Assembly (NCBI RefSeq): GCF_003591655.1
Contig: NZ_QVRA01000020.1
Location: 254 to 64,253, forward strand
Length of the DNA: 64,000 nt
Direction: 5' to 3'
From: Sphingobium terrigena
Lineage (GTDB): Bacteria; Pseudomonadota; Alphaproteobacteria; Sphingomonadales; Sphingomonadaceae
Made by a program: the position numbers and the translations under genes. Below the pieces are notes generated by a model, which saw only the letters and a list, made by a program, of their open reading frames with translations, made no database searches and had not been told where the DNA came from. Shown here one piece after another: positions 53,695-62,898 of this stretch. Numbering within the stretch: the first letter of the stretch is position 1; every line of letters starts with the position of its first letter.

Positions 53695-54599
53695 TGAATG
53701 GCTCAGCCGTAGAGCGTGCTGCGATGGAAGCTCTCCAACTGGAGTCCCAGGGCGCAAACCTGTGCCGCCAACTGGGAGGAACATGGCGAAATGACCGGGG
53801 CCTGTGTCTGTGTCCGGCTCATGATGACCATAATCCCAGCCTGTCGATCCGTGTGGGCAACGAGGCATTGCTGTTCAAGTGCTTTGCGGGTTGCGACACT
53901 ATAGACGTCCTGCGGGCGATCCGGCGCTTGCACCTTGGGCTTCCCGAGCGGCCGATCTCGGCTTCGCCACGCAAATTGCACATCGACTGGCCCAGACCCG
54001 GGCCTAGCCTGCGGGTTTGGGAAACATCCGCATCCATCGCAGACACTCCTGTGCAAGCTTATCTCGTCAGTCGTTTCCTCTTACCGCCCTGGCACGATTT
54101 GCGCTATAATGCCCGTACGCCGCTGGGGCGTGGCAATACCGTCGTATTCCGTCCCGCGATGATTGCAGCGATCCGCGAAGGGCGTCGGATCGTCGCTGTC
54201 CACCGAACCTTTCTCGATCCGACGACTGCCTTGAAAGCGGGTGATCTGGCGGATCCACGGTTGATGCTTGGACGGCCGGGTCGCGGCGCCGTGCAACTTG
54301 CCGGCGCGACCACAGTTCTTGGCCTCGCCGAAGGGATCGAAACGGCGCTCGCCGCGATGCGCCTTCACCGCATTCCTGTCTGGGCGGCGCTCGGCGCCGA
54401 ACGTGCGGCGCATATCCTGCTGCCCAGCGGGCTGAAACGCCTCGTTCTGCTTTTCGACCGGGATGCGGCCGGATGGAAAGCCAATCGCCGCGCCCGTCTC
54501 GCCTATGAACGCCCCGGCCTTGAGATCATCAGCCCTTGGCCCCCGGCGCCCTTCAATGACTGGGCTGACGTCCTGGAAGCGAAGGAACGCGCTGCCTGA
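53691..54599 (+). CDS. Toprim-domain primase-like protein
   Basis: A 302-aa protein. A CHC2-like zinc finger appears as LCLCPAHDDHNPSLSIR with later FKCFAGCDTIDVLR. The Toprim core is GLAEGIETALAAMRL with LVLLFDRDAAGWKA. This is the pattern of plasmid/ICE Toprim proteins related to primases. Role probably in element DNA replication after transfer. Confidence 0.82.
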   Translation: MMNGSAVERAAMEALQLESQGANLCRQLGGTWRNDRGLCLCPAHDDHNPSLSIRVGNEALLFKCFAGCDTIDVLRAIRRLHLGLPERPISASPRKLHIDWPRPGPSLRVWETSASIADTPVQAYLVSRFLLPPWHDLRYNARTPLGRGNTVVFRPAMIAAIREGRRIVAVHRTFLDPTTALKAGDLADPRLMLGRPGRGAVQLAGATTVLGLAEGIETALAAMRLHRIPVWAALGAERAAHILLPSGLKRLVLLFDRDAAGWKANRRARLAYERPGLEIISPWPPAPFNDWADVLEAKERAA

Positions 54600-54617
54600 C
54601 AATCGCGAAATAGCGAA

Positions 54618-54646
54618 GCCGCCCTACCGGAAAGCGACAGGGCGGC
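54618..54646. terminator. hairpin between convergent genes
   Basis: Inverted repeat GCCGCCCT / AGGGCGGC with a 13-nt loop, between the stops of the Toprim and HU genes. Likely a shared terminator; T runs are weak. Confidence 0.6.
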
Positions 54647-54653
54647 GGGCTGC

Positions 54654-54929
54654 TCAGCCGTTCAAGCGATCCTTCACCGCTTTGGCAGGTGTGAATGTCA
54701 GCTTCTTCGACGCCTTGATGGAGATGGTTTCGCCCGTCGCCGGATTGCGTCCGTCGCGCGCGGGCGTGTCCTTGACCTTGAACTTGCCGAAGCCGTTCAG
54801 CGAAATCTCGTCCCCTTTGGCTGCTGCATCGGCAATGGCACCGAACACCGCATCGACGAGCTTGCGCGCGTCAGCCTTCGTCAGTCCGTGCGCAGCCGTA
54901 AGCGTCTCGGCCAGTTCTGAATTGTTCAT
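54654..54929 (-). CDS. HU-family DNA-binding protein
   Basis: A 91-aa HU-type histone-like protein. ATG 54929 has GGAGGAAG upstream. Conserved features: NNSELAETLTAAHGLTKADA, GFGKFKVKDTPARDGRNPATG (the arm) and KLTFTPAKAVKDRL. It bends DNA and may help compaction or replication of the element. Divergent from the ParB gene. Confidence 0.92.
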   Translation of the reverse strand: MNNSELAETLTAAHGLTKADARKLVDAVFGAIADAAAKGDEISLNGFGKFKVKDTPARDGRNPATGETISIKASKKLTFTPAKAVKDRLNG

Positions 54930-55074
54930 AAACTTCCTCCTTAAAATTACGAAGCTACGATTGATAGCTTTGAGGCTGCGTGTCGTCACGAGCGAAAACG
55001 GCAACGAAAAGAGAAGGGGGGAGGAGCGAGATGTGCGGTTCGATGCCCGGGCCGCCTCTGTGGAGCTTTGACGA

Positions 55075-57096
55075 ATGACCACAACACCTATCCTCGTGCC
55101 CGCCAGCAACCTCGCTAAGTCTCCGGTCAATGTCCGCAAGCGGACCGATGCGCATGCCGATGCCGAGCTGGAAACCAGCATCGCCAGTCACGGCCTTATC
55201 CAGAACCTCGTTGCCGTCCCCGTGGCGCGCAAAAAGGGGCATTATCGGGTCACGGCCGGCGGCCGCCGCCTCGACGCCATCCACCGACTGATCGAGAAGG
55301 GAACGCTGCCAGCCGATCATCAGGTCCCGGTTCTCATCCTGTCCAACGCCAGGGATGGGCGCGAAATCAGCCTTGTCGAAAACTACGACCGCCTGGCCAT
55401 GTCCCCGGCCGAAGATTGCATGGCGTTTCGCGACCTGATCGAAGTCGAGGGCCGCACCCCTGCCGATATCGCCAGGCGCTTCGGTATCGAAGAGCGGTTC
55501 GTGCTGGGCCGGCTCCGGCTCGCCAATCTCGCCGATCCCATCTTCGCCGCACTCGAAGCCGAACAGATTACGCTCGATATCGCCAAGGCCTATGCGACGA
55601 CTGCTGATACAGGTCGCCAGACAGCGGTCTGGGAGGCTGTGCGAGGAACCTGGTCACGAGATAATATCAACGAGATCCGGCGACTGCTCAAAAATTACAG
55701 CTATCGCGCGGACGGCCCCAAGGCCCTGCTGGTCGGGCGCGATGCCTATATCGCCGCGGGCGGCCGCGTCGAGGATGCCGACCTCTTCTCCACCGCGGCC
55801 GATGAACGCTGGGTCGATACCCATATCCTCGACGAACTGGCAGAGAGGAAACTGCTCGCCGAAGCCGCGGCCATCCAGACACGTGAAGGGCTGGGCGAGG
55901 TACGCGTCGTCGCTGGTCCCCGCATTCCCTATATGGAGACTTATGCCCTGCAGCCCCTGATCGGCGCACCAGAGCCGCTGACGCCCGAGCAGGAAGCCCG
56001 CAAGCGGGAGATCGAAACCCAGATCGCCGAAATCGACGACGATCCGGAGCACGAGGGCCAAGAACACGATGGCGCGCACGAGCAGCGACTGCGTGCCGAG
56101 TTGACGACTATCGTCGACGGCGCTCTGCGGTACGACCCCGAGCAGAAAGCGTCCGCGCTCGCTTTTGTCGTACTCGCACCCGATGGCCGCCCGCAAATCC
56201 ATCACCAGCTTTACGTTGCGCCTGTCGATGAAACGGTGGGCGTGGATATGGCGAATGGTGGCGAGGGTGACGCCCAAGCGCAGGCTCAGGAGGGCGCGGT
56301 CACCGATGATGCGCGCCCAATGATCACCCAGCGTCTTTACGACATGATGGCGATGATGAAGACCCAGTTGCTCGCGCTCCATGTCGCAAGCGATCCGGGT
56401 TTTGCACTCGATCTTGGTACGTTCATCATGGCTGACGAGCAATGTCAGGTCGCCGGTTCCGCGACGCCCAGCGACCTTCACGCATCCCTGCCGTCACCGC
56501 TCATCGCCGATTTCAAGCCGGAGACGCCCGCTGCTGTCGAATGGACCAGACTGGATGAGACGCTCGATCGCAGTTGGGTTGGCCATAGCACCATCGAGGA
56601 GCGCTATGATGCGTTCTGCGCGCTCCCCGACGATGCGCGGGGCGCCTGGCTAGGCTGGGTGATCGCCCGTACGCTTCGTTCGGTTCCGGGCGGCGGCGAG
56701 GGCGCCGACTTTCTCGACCATCTGGGCCGCAAGCTCGGTATCGACGTGGCCGCCTGGTGGCGCCCGACTGCGCTCACCTTCTTCGACAAGCTGACCAAGC
56801 CCGCCATTCTCGCGCTGTTCGAGGAGATCGGTGGCGATGAACTGCGCCTGCGCTATTCCGGATCGAAGAAGCATGATCTCGCCGCATCCGCCGAACGGCT
56901 CTTCGGCGGACACGTCATTATGGAACCGGAAGTCCAGCAACGCGCGCTTGCATGGCTTCCCGATGCGATGCGCTTCGATGCTACGCAAGGCGGCTTCGAA
57001 CGGGGCTTGCCGGACGCGCCTGGAGCCCATGGGCAGACCGATACCCCCGCCGACTCCGGAGGCGACGGCGAAGACGGCTTCGCAAAGGCGGCCTGA
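55075..57096 (+). CDS. ParB/RepB-like partition-type protein
   Basis: A 673-aa protein with a ParB N-terminal domain: VNVRKRTDAHADAELETSIA, HYRVTAGGRRLDAIHRLIEK, then REISLVENYDRLAMSPAED. A helix-turn-helix-like region follows (GRTPADIARRFGIEERFVLG). The long C-terminal part is acidic and helical. No ParA gene is adjacent, so it is likely an orphan ParB-like protein of ICE/plasmid type rather than a classical partition pair. Confidence 0.85.
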   Translation: MTTTPILVPASNLAKSPVNVRKRTDAHADAELETSIASHGLIQNLVAVPVARKKGHYRVTAGGRRLDAIHRLIEKGTLPADHQVPVLILSNARDGREISLVENYDRLAMSPAEDCMAFRDLIEVEGRTPADIARRFGIEERFVLGRLRLANLADPIFAALEAEQITLDIAKAYATTADTGRQTAVWEAVRGTWSRDNINEIRRLLKNYSYRADGPKALLVGRDAYIAAGGRVEDADLFSTAADERWVDTHILDELAERKLLAEAAAIQTREGLGEVRVVAGPRIPYMETYALQPLIGAPEPLTPEQEARKREIETQIAEIDDDPEHEGQEHDGAHEQRLRAELTTIVDGALRYDPEQKASALAFVVLAPDGRPQIHHQLYVAPVDETVGVDMANGGEGDAQAQAQEGAVTDDARPMITQRLYDMMAMMKTQLLALHVASDPGFALDLGTFIMADEQCQVAGSATPSDLHASLPSPLIADFKPETPAAVEWTRLDETLDRSWVGHSTIEERYDAFCALPDDARGAWLGWVIARTLRSVPGGGEGADFLDHLGRKLGIDVAAWWRPTALTFFDKLTKPAILALFEEIGGDELRLRYSGSKKHDLAASAERLFGGHVIMEPEVQQRALAWLPDAMRFDATQGGFERGLPDAPGAHGQTDTPADSGGDGEDGFAKAA

Positions 57097-57104
57097 CCGC
57101 CCGC

Positions 57105-57130
57105 GGGGCCGGAGCTTTCGTTTCGGCCCC
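57105..57130. terminator. hairpin between convergent genes
   Basis: Inverted repeat GGGGCCG / CGGCCCC with a 12-nt loop between the ParB-like gene and the SEC-C gene, likely terminating both. Confidence 0.6.
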
Positions 57131-57146
57131 GATCACGGCGTCCCTT

Positions 57147-57812
57147 TCAGTTCAGGCCGCAGCATTTCTTGTATTTGCGTCCAGATCCGCAAGGGCAGGG
57201 ATCATTACGGCCAATCTTCTGGCACCCGGTCGTTGAAGGCCGGTTCGGCTCATTCTCCAGCCGCCATTGGTGCAGCATTTCCACCCAAGCCGGAATGAGG
57301 TCGGGCGCTTCCGCGTCCCAGCGATCCTCTTGTACGCGCGTGAGCTGCATGGAGCCGTCGGCAAAAGCACGGAGCATCCGCAGGCCTTCGATCGCCGCGC
57401 GGCATCCGGGATCATCATCCGCCAATATGCGCTGCCAGCCGTCAGGATTCATATCCATCGCCTGTCCGAAACCCTCGACCCACATTTCCCACAGGGTCTC
57501 GTCGGATCGCGTGTCGATTTCCAACACCGGTTCATAGTCGCCCGGTCGCGCCAGCGATGTCAGGATCGCGTGATAGTGGTGCATTACCAGATCTATGAAA
57601 TGCTGCATCCCGCCGACGTCATCGAACCGGGGAACACCCTCGCCATCGTCGCCGGCCCAGACAAGCTTCAGCCACTGGCCAGGCTTGATCAGGTCGGGAC
57701 TGAGAATGATCCCGGTAAGAAATCCGTCCAACTGGGTCAACAGCATGCAATCCTCGCCCTGGTGGAGCAGCAGGCGGTCGAGTTCATCGAGATAGTCGAG
57801 CGAGGAAGCCAT
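57147..57812 (-). CDS. UPF0149/SEC-C domain protein
   Basis: A 221-aa YecA/UPF0149-like protein. It ends in a SEC-C zinc motif, GRNDPCPCGSGRKYKKCCGLN minus nothing else, with Cys/Cys/Cys-His-type ligands. The N-terminal part (LLTQLDGFLTGIILSPDLI) is the UPF0149 fold. Function unclear; SEC-C binds zinc and often ribosomes or SecB. Common on sphingomonad elements. Confidence 0.85.
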   Translation of the reverse strand: MASSLDYLDELDRLLLHQGEDCMLLTQLDGFLTGIILSPDLIKPGQWLKLVWAGDDGEGVPRFDDVGGMQHFIDLVMHHYHAILTSLARPGDYEPVLEIDTRSDETLWEMWVEGFGQAMDMNPDGWQRILADDDPGCRAAIEGLRMLRAFADGSMQLTRVQEDRWDAEAPDLIPAWVEMLHQWRLENEPNRPSTTGCQKIGRNDPCPCGSGRKYKKCCGLN

Positions 57813-57941
57813 GGCGTCTTCTAGCGCCGGGGCGCGATGCCGTCACCGGCTAGCGAACGCGTTGTTCCGGGATATCCACGCCATGCTGGATGGGGAGAGG
57901 GGAAGGGAGGAGCGCGTTTTCCAAAGTCCACCGAGGTGCCC

Positions 57942-60900
57942 ATGAATCTGTTCCAGTTCGCCCCCTCGCCACAAGCTGACATGCCATCGCGCTTGCACGA
58001 CGTGGCGAAATCGATCGCCCAGCGCTTGCGCGGTGGTGGTTCGATCACCCGCCAGGCTATCAAAAAGTTTATGGTCGAAGCGTTCGGCGCCGACGATGCC
58101 GATGGGGCCTGGTCGATGCGGGACGCCTATGACGCGCTGGAGGCCGCGCAGGTTATGCTGCTTGCAGACGCCGAGTGCGCGCTGCTTCAGAGCAATTCGG
58201 CGCCGGACGTCTGCGCCAGGCTGCGCGCGGTCGAGCGCGGCCTGCCGACCCAGACCTACCGGTCCGAACGCCAGGTCGATCTCCAGCAGTTCAGCACGCC
58301 GGTAACGCTTGCCTGGTTGGCGAGCCTCGCCGCGCCGGCACGGCCCGAAGACATCGTGCTCGAACCGTCCGCCGGGACGGGGATGCTCGCCGTCCACGCT
58401 AAGCGCATCGGCGCCCGGTTGCTTCTCAACGAGTTCGATCCCAGGCGCGCCGATCTGCTCGCGCGCATCTTCGAACAGCCCGTCACGCGTCATGACGGGG
58501 AGCATATCGACGATCTTCTGTCAGCCATGCCGCGGCCAACGCTGGTTCTCATCAATCCGCCTTTCAGCCGAAGCGCGGGGCGCGGCGTCGATCGCCATGC
58601 AGGGGCCCGTCACCTGCGCGCCGCGCTGGCCAGGCTTGCGCCCGGTGGCCGCTGCGTCGCGATCATGCCGCCGAGTTTCGCAGCCGATGGAACGGCGGCC
58701 CTGGGCTATACGATGGTGTCCGAACTGACGCCGCCGCGCGTCGAGATCACCATAGGCGGCAATTCCTATGCCAAGCATGGCACGAGCATCGACGTGCGCC
58801 TGCTTGTCTTCGACAAGGGCTGGACAGGAGACCCGGAGAGGCATGTCGCCGATACGATCGATGCGGCGCTGGATATCGTGTTGCGTATCCCGAGCCGTCT
58901 CGATCCGGCAGAACCGCCACCGCCGACGCCCCCTGTCGCGATGGCACGGCCCACATCATTACTATGTCCACCGCAGCACAGCATTTTCGCGCGAACCGTC
59001 TCCCGCCAGCTCGCGCCACCCTCCCGCATTGCCGCGCAGGGCGACATGGCGCAGCCGCTCGATTACCGAATTCTCGACGTGCCACTGCCGCCGTGCGCCC
59101 CGGTCGGCCTCTATGCCCCTTGGCGCCTTGCTCGTGTCGTGATCAAGGGGGCAACGCCGCATCCCGACGATCTGGTCGAATCGATCGCCATGGCCTCGAT
59201 TTCGCCGCCGGCACCGACCCACCGTCCCATGCTCCAGCAGCGCGCGGTGGCGGCGCTATCCGATGCCCAGCTCGAAACCTTGATTCTGGCGGGCGATGCC
59301 TTTTCGCGTGACCTACCCGGACGATTCCTGCCCAATGGTGCAGGTGACCGCCTCGAAGAGAATGCTGGAGGACACATCTACCGGGCCGGCTTCTTCATCG
59401 GCGACGGCACCGGCGTGGGCAAGGGGCGTGAGGTCGCAGCCTGCATCCGCGATCGCTGGAACCAGGGACATCGCAAGGCAATCTGGATCAGCCGCGGTAC
59501 AGCTTTGCTAGAAGATGCGAGGCGAGACCATGCCGCGCTGGGCGGCCTGTCCATCGATATCCAGCCGATCGACAATTTTCCGCCCGGAAGCCCGATCACC
59601 ATGACAAGTGGAATTCTGTTCCTGACCTACGCGTCGCTGCGCTCTGCGCGCCATGATCGACAATCGCGTCTGCAGCAGATCATCGCCTGGGCGGGCGATG
59701 ATTTCGAAGGCGTGCTGGTGTTCGACGAGTCCCACGAGATGGGCAACGCCGCCGGCACCGAAACCGAGTTCGGCACGGCGCGCGGGTCCGAGCAGGGGCT
59801 TGCCGGTGTTCGACTTCAGAATGCCCTCCCACGCGCCTGCGTGCTCTATGTTTCCGCGACCGGCGCGACAAAGCCTGAAAATCTGAGCTATGCTTCCCGC
59901 CTTGGCCTGTGGGGACCGGGCACAGCCTTTGCGGATCGCGATATCTTCCTGTCCTCCATGGAAGAAGGCGGTGTCGCGGCGCTGGAGATCGTGGCCCGCG
60001 ACCTCAAAGCGATGGGCCTCTACACCGCCCGCGCGCTCAGCTTCACCGGCGTCGAATATGCACCGCTGGTCCACAAGCTCACGCCCGAGCAGATAGCGAT
60101 CTACGACATATTCGCCGATGCCTGGAGTATCGTCCACCGCCACCTCGAGGCGGTACTCAAAGCAACCAATATCGTGGATCGCTTATCGGGGGCCACACTC
60201 AATTCGCGAGCCAAGGGGGCGGCGCTCAGCCGGTTCGAAAGTTCAAAACAAAGGTTCTGGCTCGCCCTTTTGGTGGCCATGAAAATGCCCACCCTGCTGC
60301 CGGAAATCGAGCGAGAAATCGCGCAGGGCCATGTTGCGGTGATCCAGCTGGTCACGACGGCGGAAGCCATTCTCGAGCGGCGCCTTGCCGAACTCACGCC
60401 GGAGGAGCGCGCCAATCTCTCGCTGGAGGTATCTCCGCTCGAGATCCTTGTCGAATATCTCCGTCACGCTTTTCCTGTCCAGCAGATGCGTGTATTTCGC
60501 ACCACAGATGGTGCTGATCGGTCCGAGCCGATGCTCGATGCAGACGGCCAGCCGGTGCTCAGCCAGGAGGCGATTGCAGCGCGAGACGAACTGGTCGAGC
60601 AGCTCTGCGCTCTGCCTCCGGTGCCTGCCGCGCTCGACACGCTGATCGCCTATTTTGGAACTGACCACGTCGCCGAGATCACCGGCCGCTCTCGCCGCCT
60701 CGTTGTCAAACCCGACGGACGTCAGGCTATAGAACGCCGCAGCGCCCGCGCCAATCTCGTCGAGACCAGCCTGTTCATGGATGGCGTGAAGCCGATCCTG
60801 GTGTTCAGTTCCGCCGGCGGCACGGGCCGTTCATATCATGCCGATCGCGCTTCCAAAGCAGGGGACAAGCGGCGCATCCACTTTCTGCTGGAGCCGGGGT

Positions 60901-62222
60901 GGCGAGCCGACGTTGCGATCCAGGGGCTCGGGCGCAGCCACCGTACCAACCAGACGGTGCCGCCGATATTTCGCCCGGTGGTAACCGACTGCAAGGGCGA
61001 ACGCCGTGCCATCTCCACCATCGCGCGGCGGCTTGATAGTCTGGGCGCCCTGACACGCGGGCAGCGCCAGACCGGCGGGCAGGGCCTGTTCGACCCGAGT
61101 GACAATCTTGAAAGCGACCTGGCGCGCGAGGCGCTGGCGCAGTGGTACCGTCTCCTGCACGGCGGGAAACTCGCCAGCGTCACGCTGGCCGATTTCCAGG
61201 ATATGACCGGCCTCAAGCTGGTCGACGATCAGGGCGTGCTGCTGGAACGGTTGCCGCCGATCCAGCGCTGGCTCAACCGGTTGCTGGCGCTGCGCATCGC
61301 TGTGCAGAACGCGATCTTCGAGGAATATATGGGTCTTATCCAGGCCCGCGCCGATGCGGCACGTGAGGCTGGGACGCTCGATGTCGGCGTCGAAACCATC
61401 CGGGCCGAGAAGATCGTGACGCTGGCCGACCAGTGCCTGCGTGTCGACCCGAGAACCGGCGCCGAGACGCGGCTGCTCCACCTCGAACTTCATCTCAAGC
61501 CTCGCATCACCAGTTGGGATCGGCTGATGCGGATCTGGGGCAACACCGACGGCATTGGCTTTCTGCACAATGGGCGATCCGGCCGTGTCGCGCTGGGCGT
61601 GCCGTCCTGGTCGATTACCGATGAGGAGGGCCGTGTCATCCCGATGCTGTCGCTCGAACGCCCGACAGGATCCTCGCGGATCAGTGAAGGAGAACTCGCG
61701 CTCAGCCACTGGAAGCCGATTGCTCATGATCGATTTCGGGATTTATGGGATGCGGAATGCCGTGAAGCACTGGCAAAGGTCGACACCGAAACCGTCCATG
61801 TCGCAACCGGCCTTCTCCTGCCGGTCTGGCACAAGCTGCCTGGGGACGATGTCCGTGTCTGGCGGATCGACAATGGCGCCGACACGACGATCCTGGGTCG
61901 CATCATTCACCCGCGCGCGCTCACTCGGCTCCAGTCGGAATTTGGATTGAGCGGGAACACGACAAGCCTCTCGCCCGACGAATTGCTGCGCGGCGCGGAA
62001 GCTACAGGCGGTGTTCCAATCCCGGGCCTCAAGGGAGCGAGGCTGGTCATGGCGACGGTCAATAACAGCCGGCGTCTAGAAATCCGTGACTATGCACCCG
62101 AACATCGCAACTGGCTCAAATCCTGCGGTGCGTTCAGCGAGGTCCTGAGCTTCAAGACTAGACTGTTTCTGCCGCCCGACAATGCGCGTACGATCCTCGA
62201 GAAGATTGCTGCGGACGTTTGA
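57942..62222 (+). CDS. methyltransferase plus strawberry-notch-like helicase
   Basis: A 1426-aa protein. An N-terminal segment has a DNA methyltransferase-like motif I (EPSAGTGMLAVHAKRI, ~residue 141) and a catalytic NPPF (~204). The middle and C-terminus form a strawberry-notch type SF2 helicase: GDGTGVGKGRE (~486), FDESHEMGNA (~595) and QGLGRSHRTNQTVPP (~993). ATG 57942 follows CCGAGGTG. Such giants are typical of plasmid/ICE backbones; function is unknown, possibly modification of transferred DNA. Confidence 0.85.
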   Translation: MNLFQFAPSPQADMPSRLHDVAKSIAQRLRGGGSITRQAIKKFMVEAFGADDADGAWSMRDAYDALEAAQVMLLADAECALLQSNSAPDVCARLRAVERGLPTQTYRSERQVDLQQFSTPVTLAWLASLAAPARPEDIVLEPSAGTGMLAVHAKRIGARLLLNEFDPRRADLLARIFEQPVTRHDGEHIDDLLSAMPRPTLVLINPPFSRSAGRGVDRHAGARHLRAALARLAPGGRCVAIMPPSFAADGTAALGYTMVSELTPPRVEITIGGNSYAKHGTSIDVRLLVFDKGWTGDPERHVADTIDAALDIVLRIPSRLDPAEPPPPTPPVAMARPTSLLCPPQHSIFARTVSRQLAPPSRIAAQGDMAQPLDYRILDVPLPPCAPVGLYAPWRLARVVIKGATPHPDDLVESIAMASISPPAPTHRPMLQQRAVAALSDAQLETLILAGDAFSRDLPGRFLPNGAGDRLEENAGGHIYRAGFFIGDGTGVGKGREVAACIRDRWNQGHRKAIWISRGTALLEDARRDHAALGGLSIDIQPIDNFPPGSPITMTSGILFLTYASLRSARHDRQSRLQQIIAWAGDDFEGVLVFDESHEMGNAAGTETEFGTARGSEQGLAGVRLQNALPRACVLYVSATGATKPENLSYASRLGLWGPGTAFADRDIFLSSMEEGGVAALEIVARDLKAMGLYTARALSFTGVEYAPLVHKLTPEQIAIYDIFADAWSIVHRHLEAVLKATNIVDRLSGATLNSRAKGAALSRFESSKQRFWLALLVAMKMPTLLPEIEREIAQGHVAVIQLVTTAEAILERRLAELTPEERANLSLEVSPLEILVEYLRHAFPVQQMRVFRTTDGADRSEPMLDADGQPVLSQEAIAARDELVEQLCALPPVPAALDTLIAYFGTDHVAEITGRSRRLVVKPDGRQAIERRSARANLVETSLFMDGVKPILVFSSAGGTGRSYHADRASKAGDKRRIHFLLEPGWRADVAIQGLGRSHRTNQTVPPIFRPVVTDCKGERRAISTIARRLDSLGALTRGQRQTGGQGLFDPSDNLESDLAREALAQWYRLLHGGKLASVTLADFQDMTGLKLVDDQGVLLERLPPIQRWLNRLLALRIAVQNAIFEEYMGLIQARADAAREAGTLDVGVETIRAEKIVTLADQCLRVDPRTGAETRLLHLELHLKPRITSWDRLMRIWGNTDGIGFLHNGRSGRVALGVPSWSITDEEGRVIPMLSLERPTGSSRISEGELALSHWKPIAHDRFRDLWDAECREALAKVDTETVHVATGLLLPVWHKLPGDDVRVWRIDNGADTTILGRIIHPRALTRLQSEFGLSGNTTSLSPDELLRGAEATGGVPIPGLKGARLVMATVNNSRRLEIRDYAPEHRNWLKSCGAFSEVLSFKTRLFLPPDNARTILEKIAADV

Positions 62223-62301
62223 CGGCCATAAAAGGCGGTGGGCTTAATAACAGTTGATAAGAAGCCTATCTAGCTAGCATAAGCCTTGAAGGATTCCAGT
62301 C

Positions 62302-62558
62302 ATGATCAGCGCCGATCGGGCCAGCAGCTCGAAATTTTTGTGACCGGTCTCGTTGAAACCGGTCGCTACAATTCAAAGAGCGAAGTTCTCCGCGAAGGCG
62401 AGCGCCTGATCCAGGAGCGCGAAACGCGGCTTTCGGCTTTGCAGGCGTCCATCGCTCGCGGCCTCCTGGATATGGAAGCCGGTCGCACCACGACGGCCGA
62501 GCACGTCTTCGACCGGCTTGAGGCCAAATATCAGGCGATGCAGCATAGCGCGGAATGA
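62302..62558 (+). pseudogene. parD: ParD-like antitoxin with apparent 1-nt deletion
   Basis: The downstream frame encodes a ParD antitoxin (GQQLEIFVTGLVETGRYNSK then SEVLREGERLIQERETRL). The natural ATG is 62302, with GAAGGA 8-14 nt upstream, but from that ATG the frame gives only MISADRASSSKFL and stops. Adding one base at 62317-62320 (for example a fourth G in the CGGGCC run) would join MISAD to GQQLE in frame. A TTG at 62286 reads through in the correct frame and could give a functional protein. Confidence 0.65.
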
Positions 62559-62851
62559 TCGTCGAATTTGCCAAGGCGGCTGAAGACGATCTTGAGGCAA
62601 TCGGCGACTATATCGCCCGCGACAATCCCGTACGAGCCCTGAGCTTCATCAGGGAATTACGGACCGCATGCCTTGATCTTGGCACTAGCCCCGAGCGGTT
62701 TCAAATGCCCGCCGCCTTCGAGAGACAAGGTATCCGGCGTCGACTGCACGGAAACTATGTGATCTTCTACCGGGTCGATGGCGCACGCATCGCCATCATC
62801 CACATCCTGCACGGCGCCAGCAATTACGCATCGCTCATTTTCAGCAACTGA
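62555..62851 (+). CDS. parE: ParE toxin
   Basis: A 98-aa ParE/RelE-superfamily toxin: EFAKAAEDDLEAIGDYIARD, IRRRLHGNYVIFYRVDGARI and IIHILHGASNY are typical. ParE toxins inhibit DNA gyrase. ATG 62555 overlaps the antitoxin stop. Complete and apparently functional. Confidence 0.88.
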   Translation: MIVEFAKAAEDDLEAIGDYIARDNPVRALSFIRELRTACLDLGTSPERFQMPAAFERQGIRRRLHGNYVIFYRVDGARIAIIHILHGASNYASLIFSN

Positions 62852-62855
62852 TCGG

Positions 62856-62888
62856 ACGGGCGAGGTCAAATCTCCAGACCTCACCCGT
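62856..62888. terminator. hairpin between parE and mucR-like genes
   Basis: Twelve-bp stem ACGGGCGAGGTC / GACCTCACCCGT with one C-A mismatch and a 9-nt loop, between convergent genes. A shared terminator. Confidence 0.7.
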
Positions 62889-62898
62889 GCCGGTTGCT

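Noticed and set aside
55654..56481. 275-aa minus-strand frame opposite the ParB-like gene
   Set aside because: Antisense to a ParB-domain gene, no family similarity.
60831..61727. 298-aa minus-strand frame opposite the strawberry-notch helicase
   Set aside because: Antisense to conserved helicase motifs.
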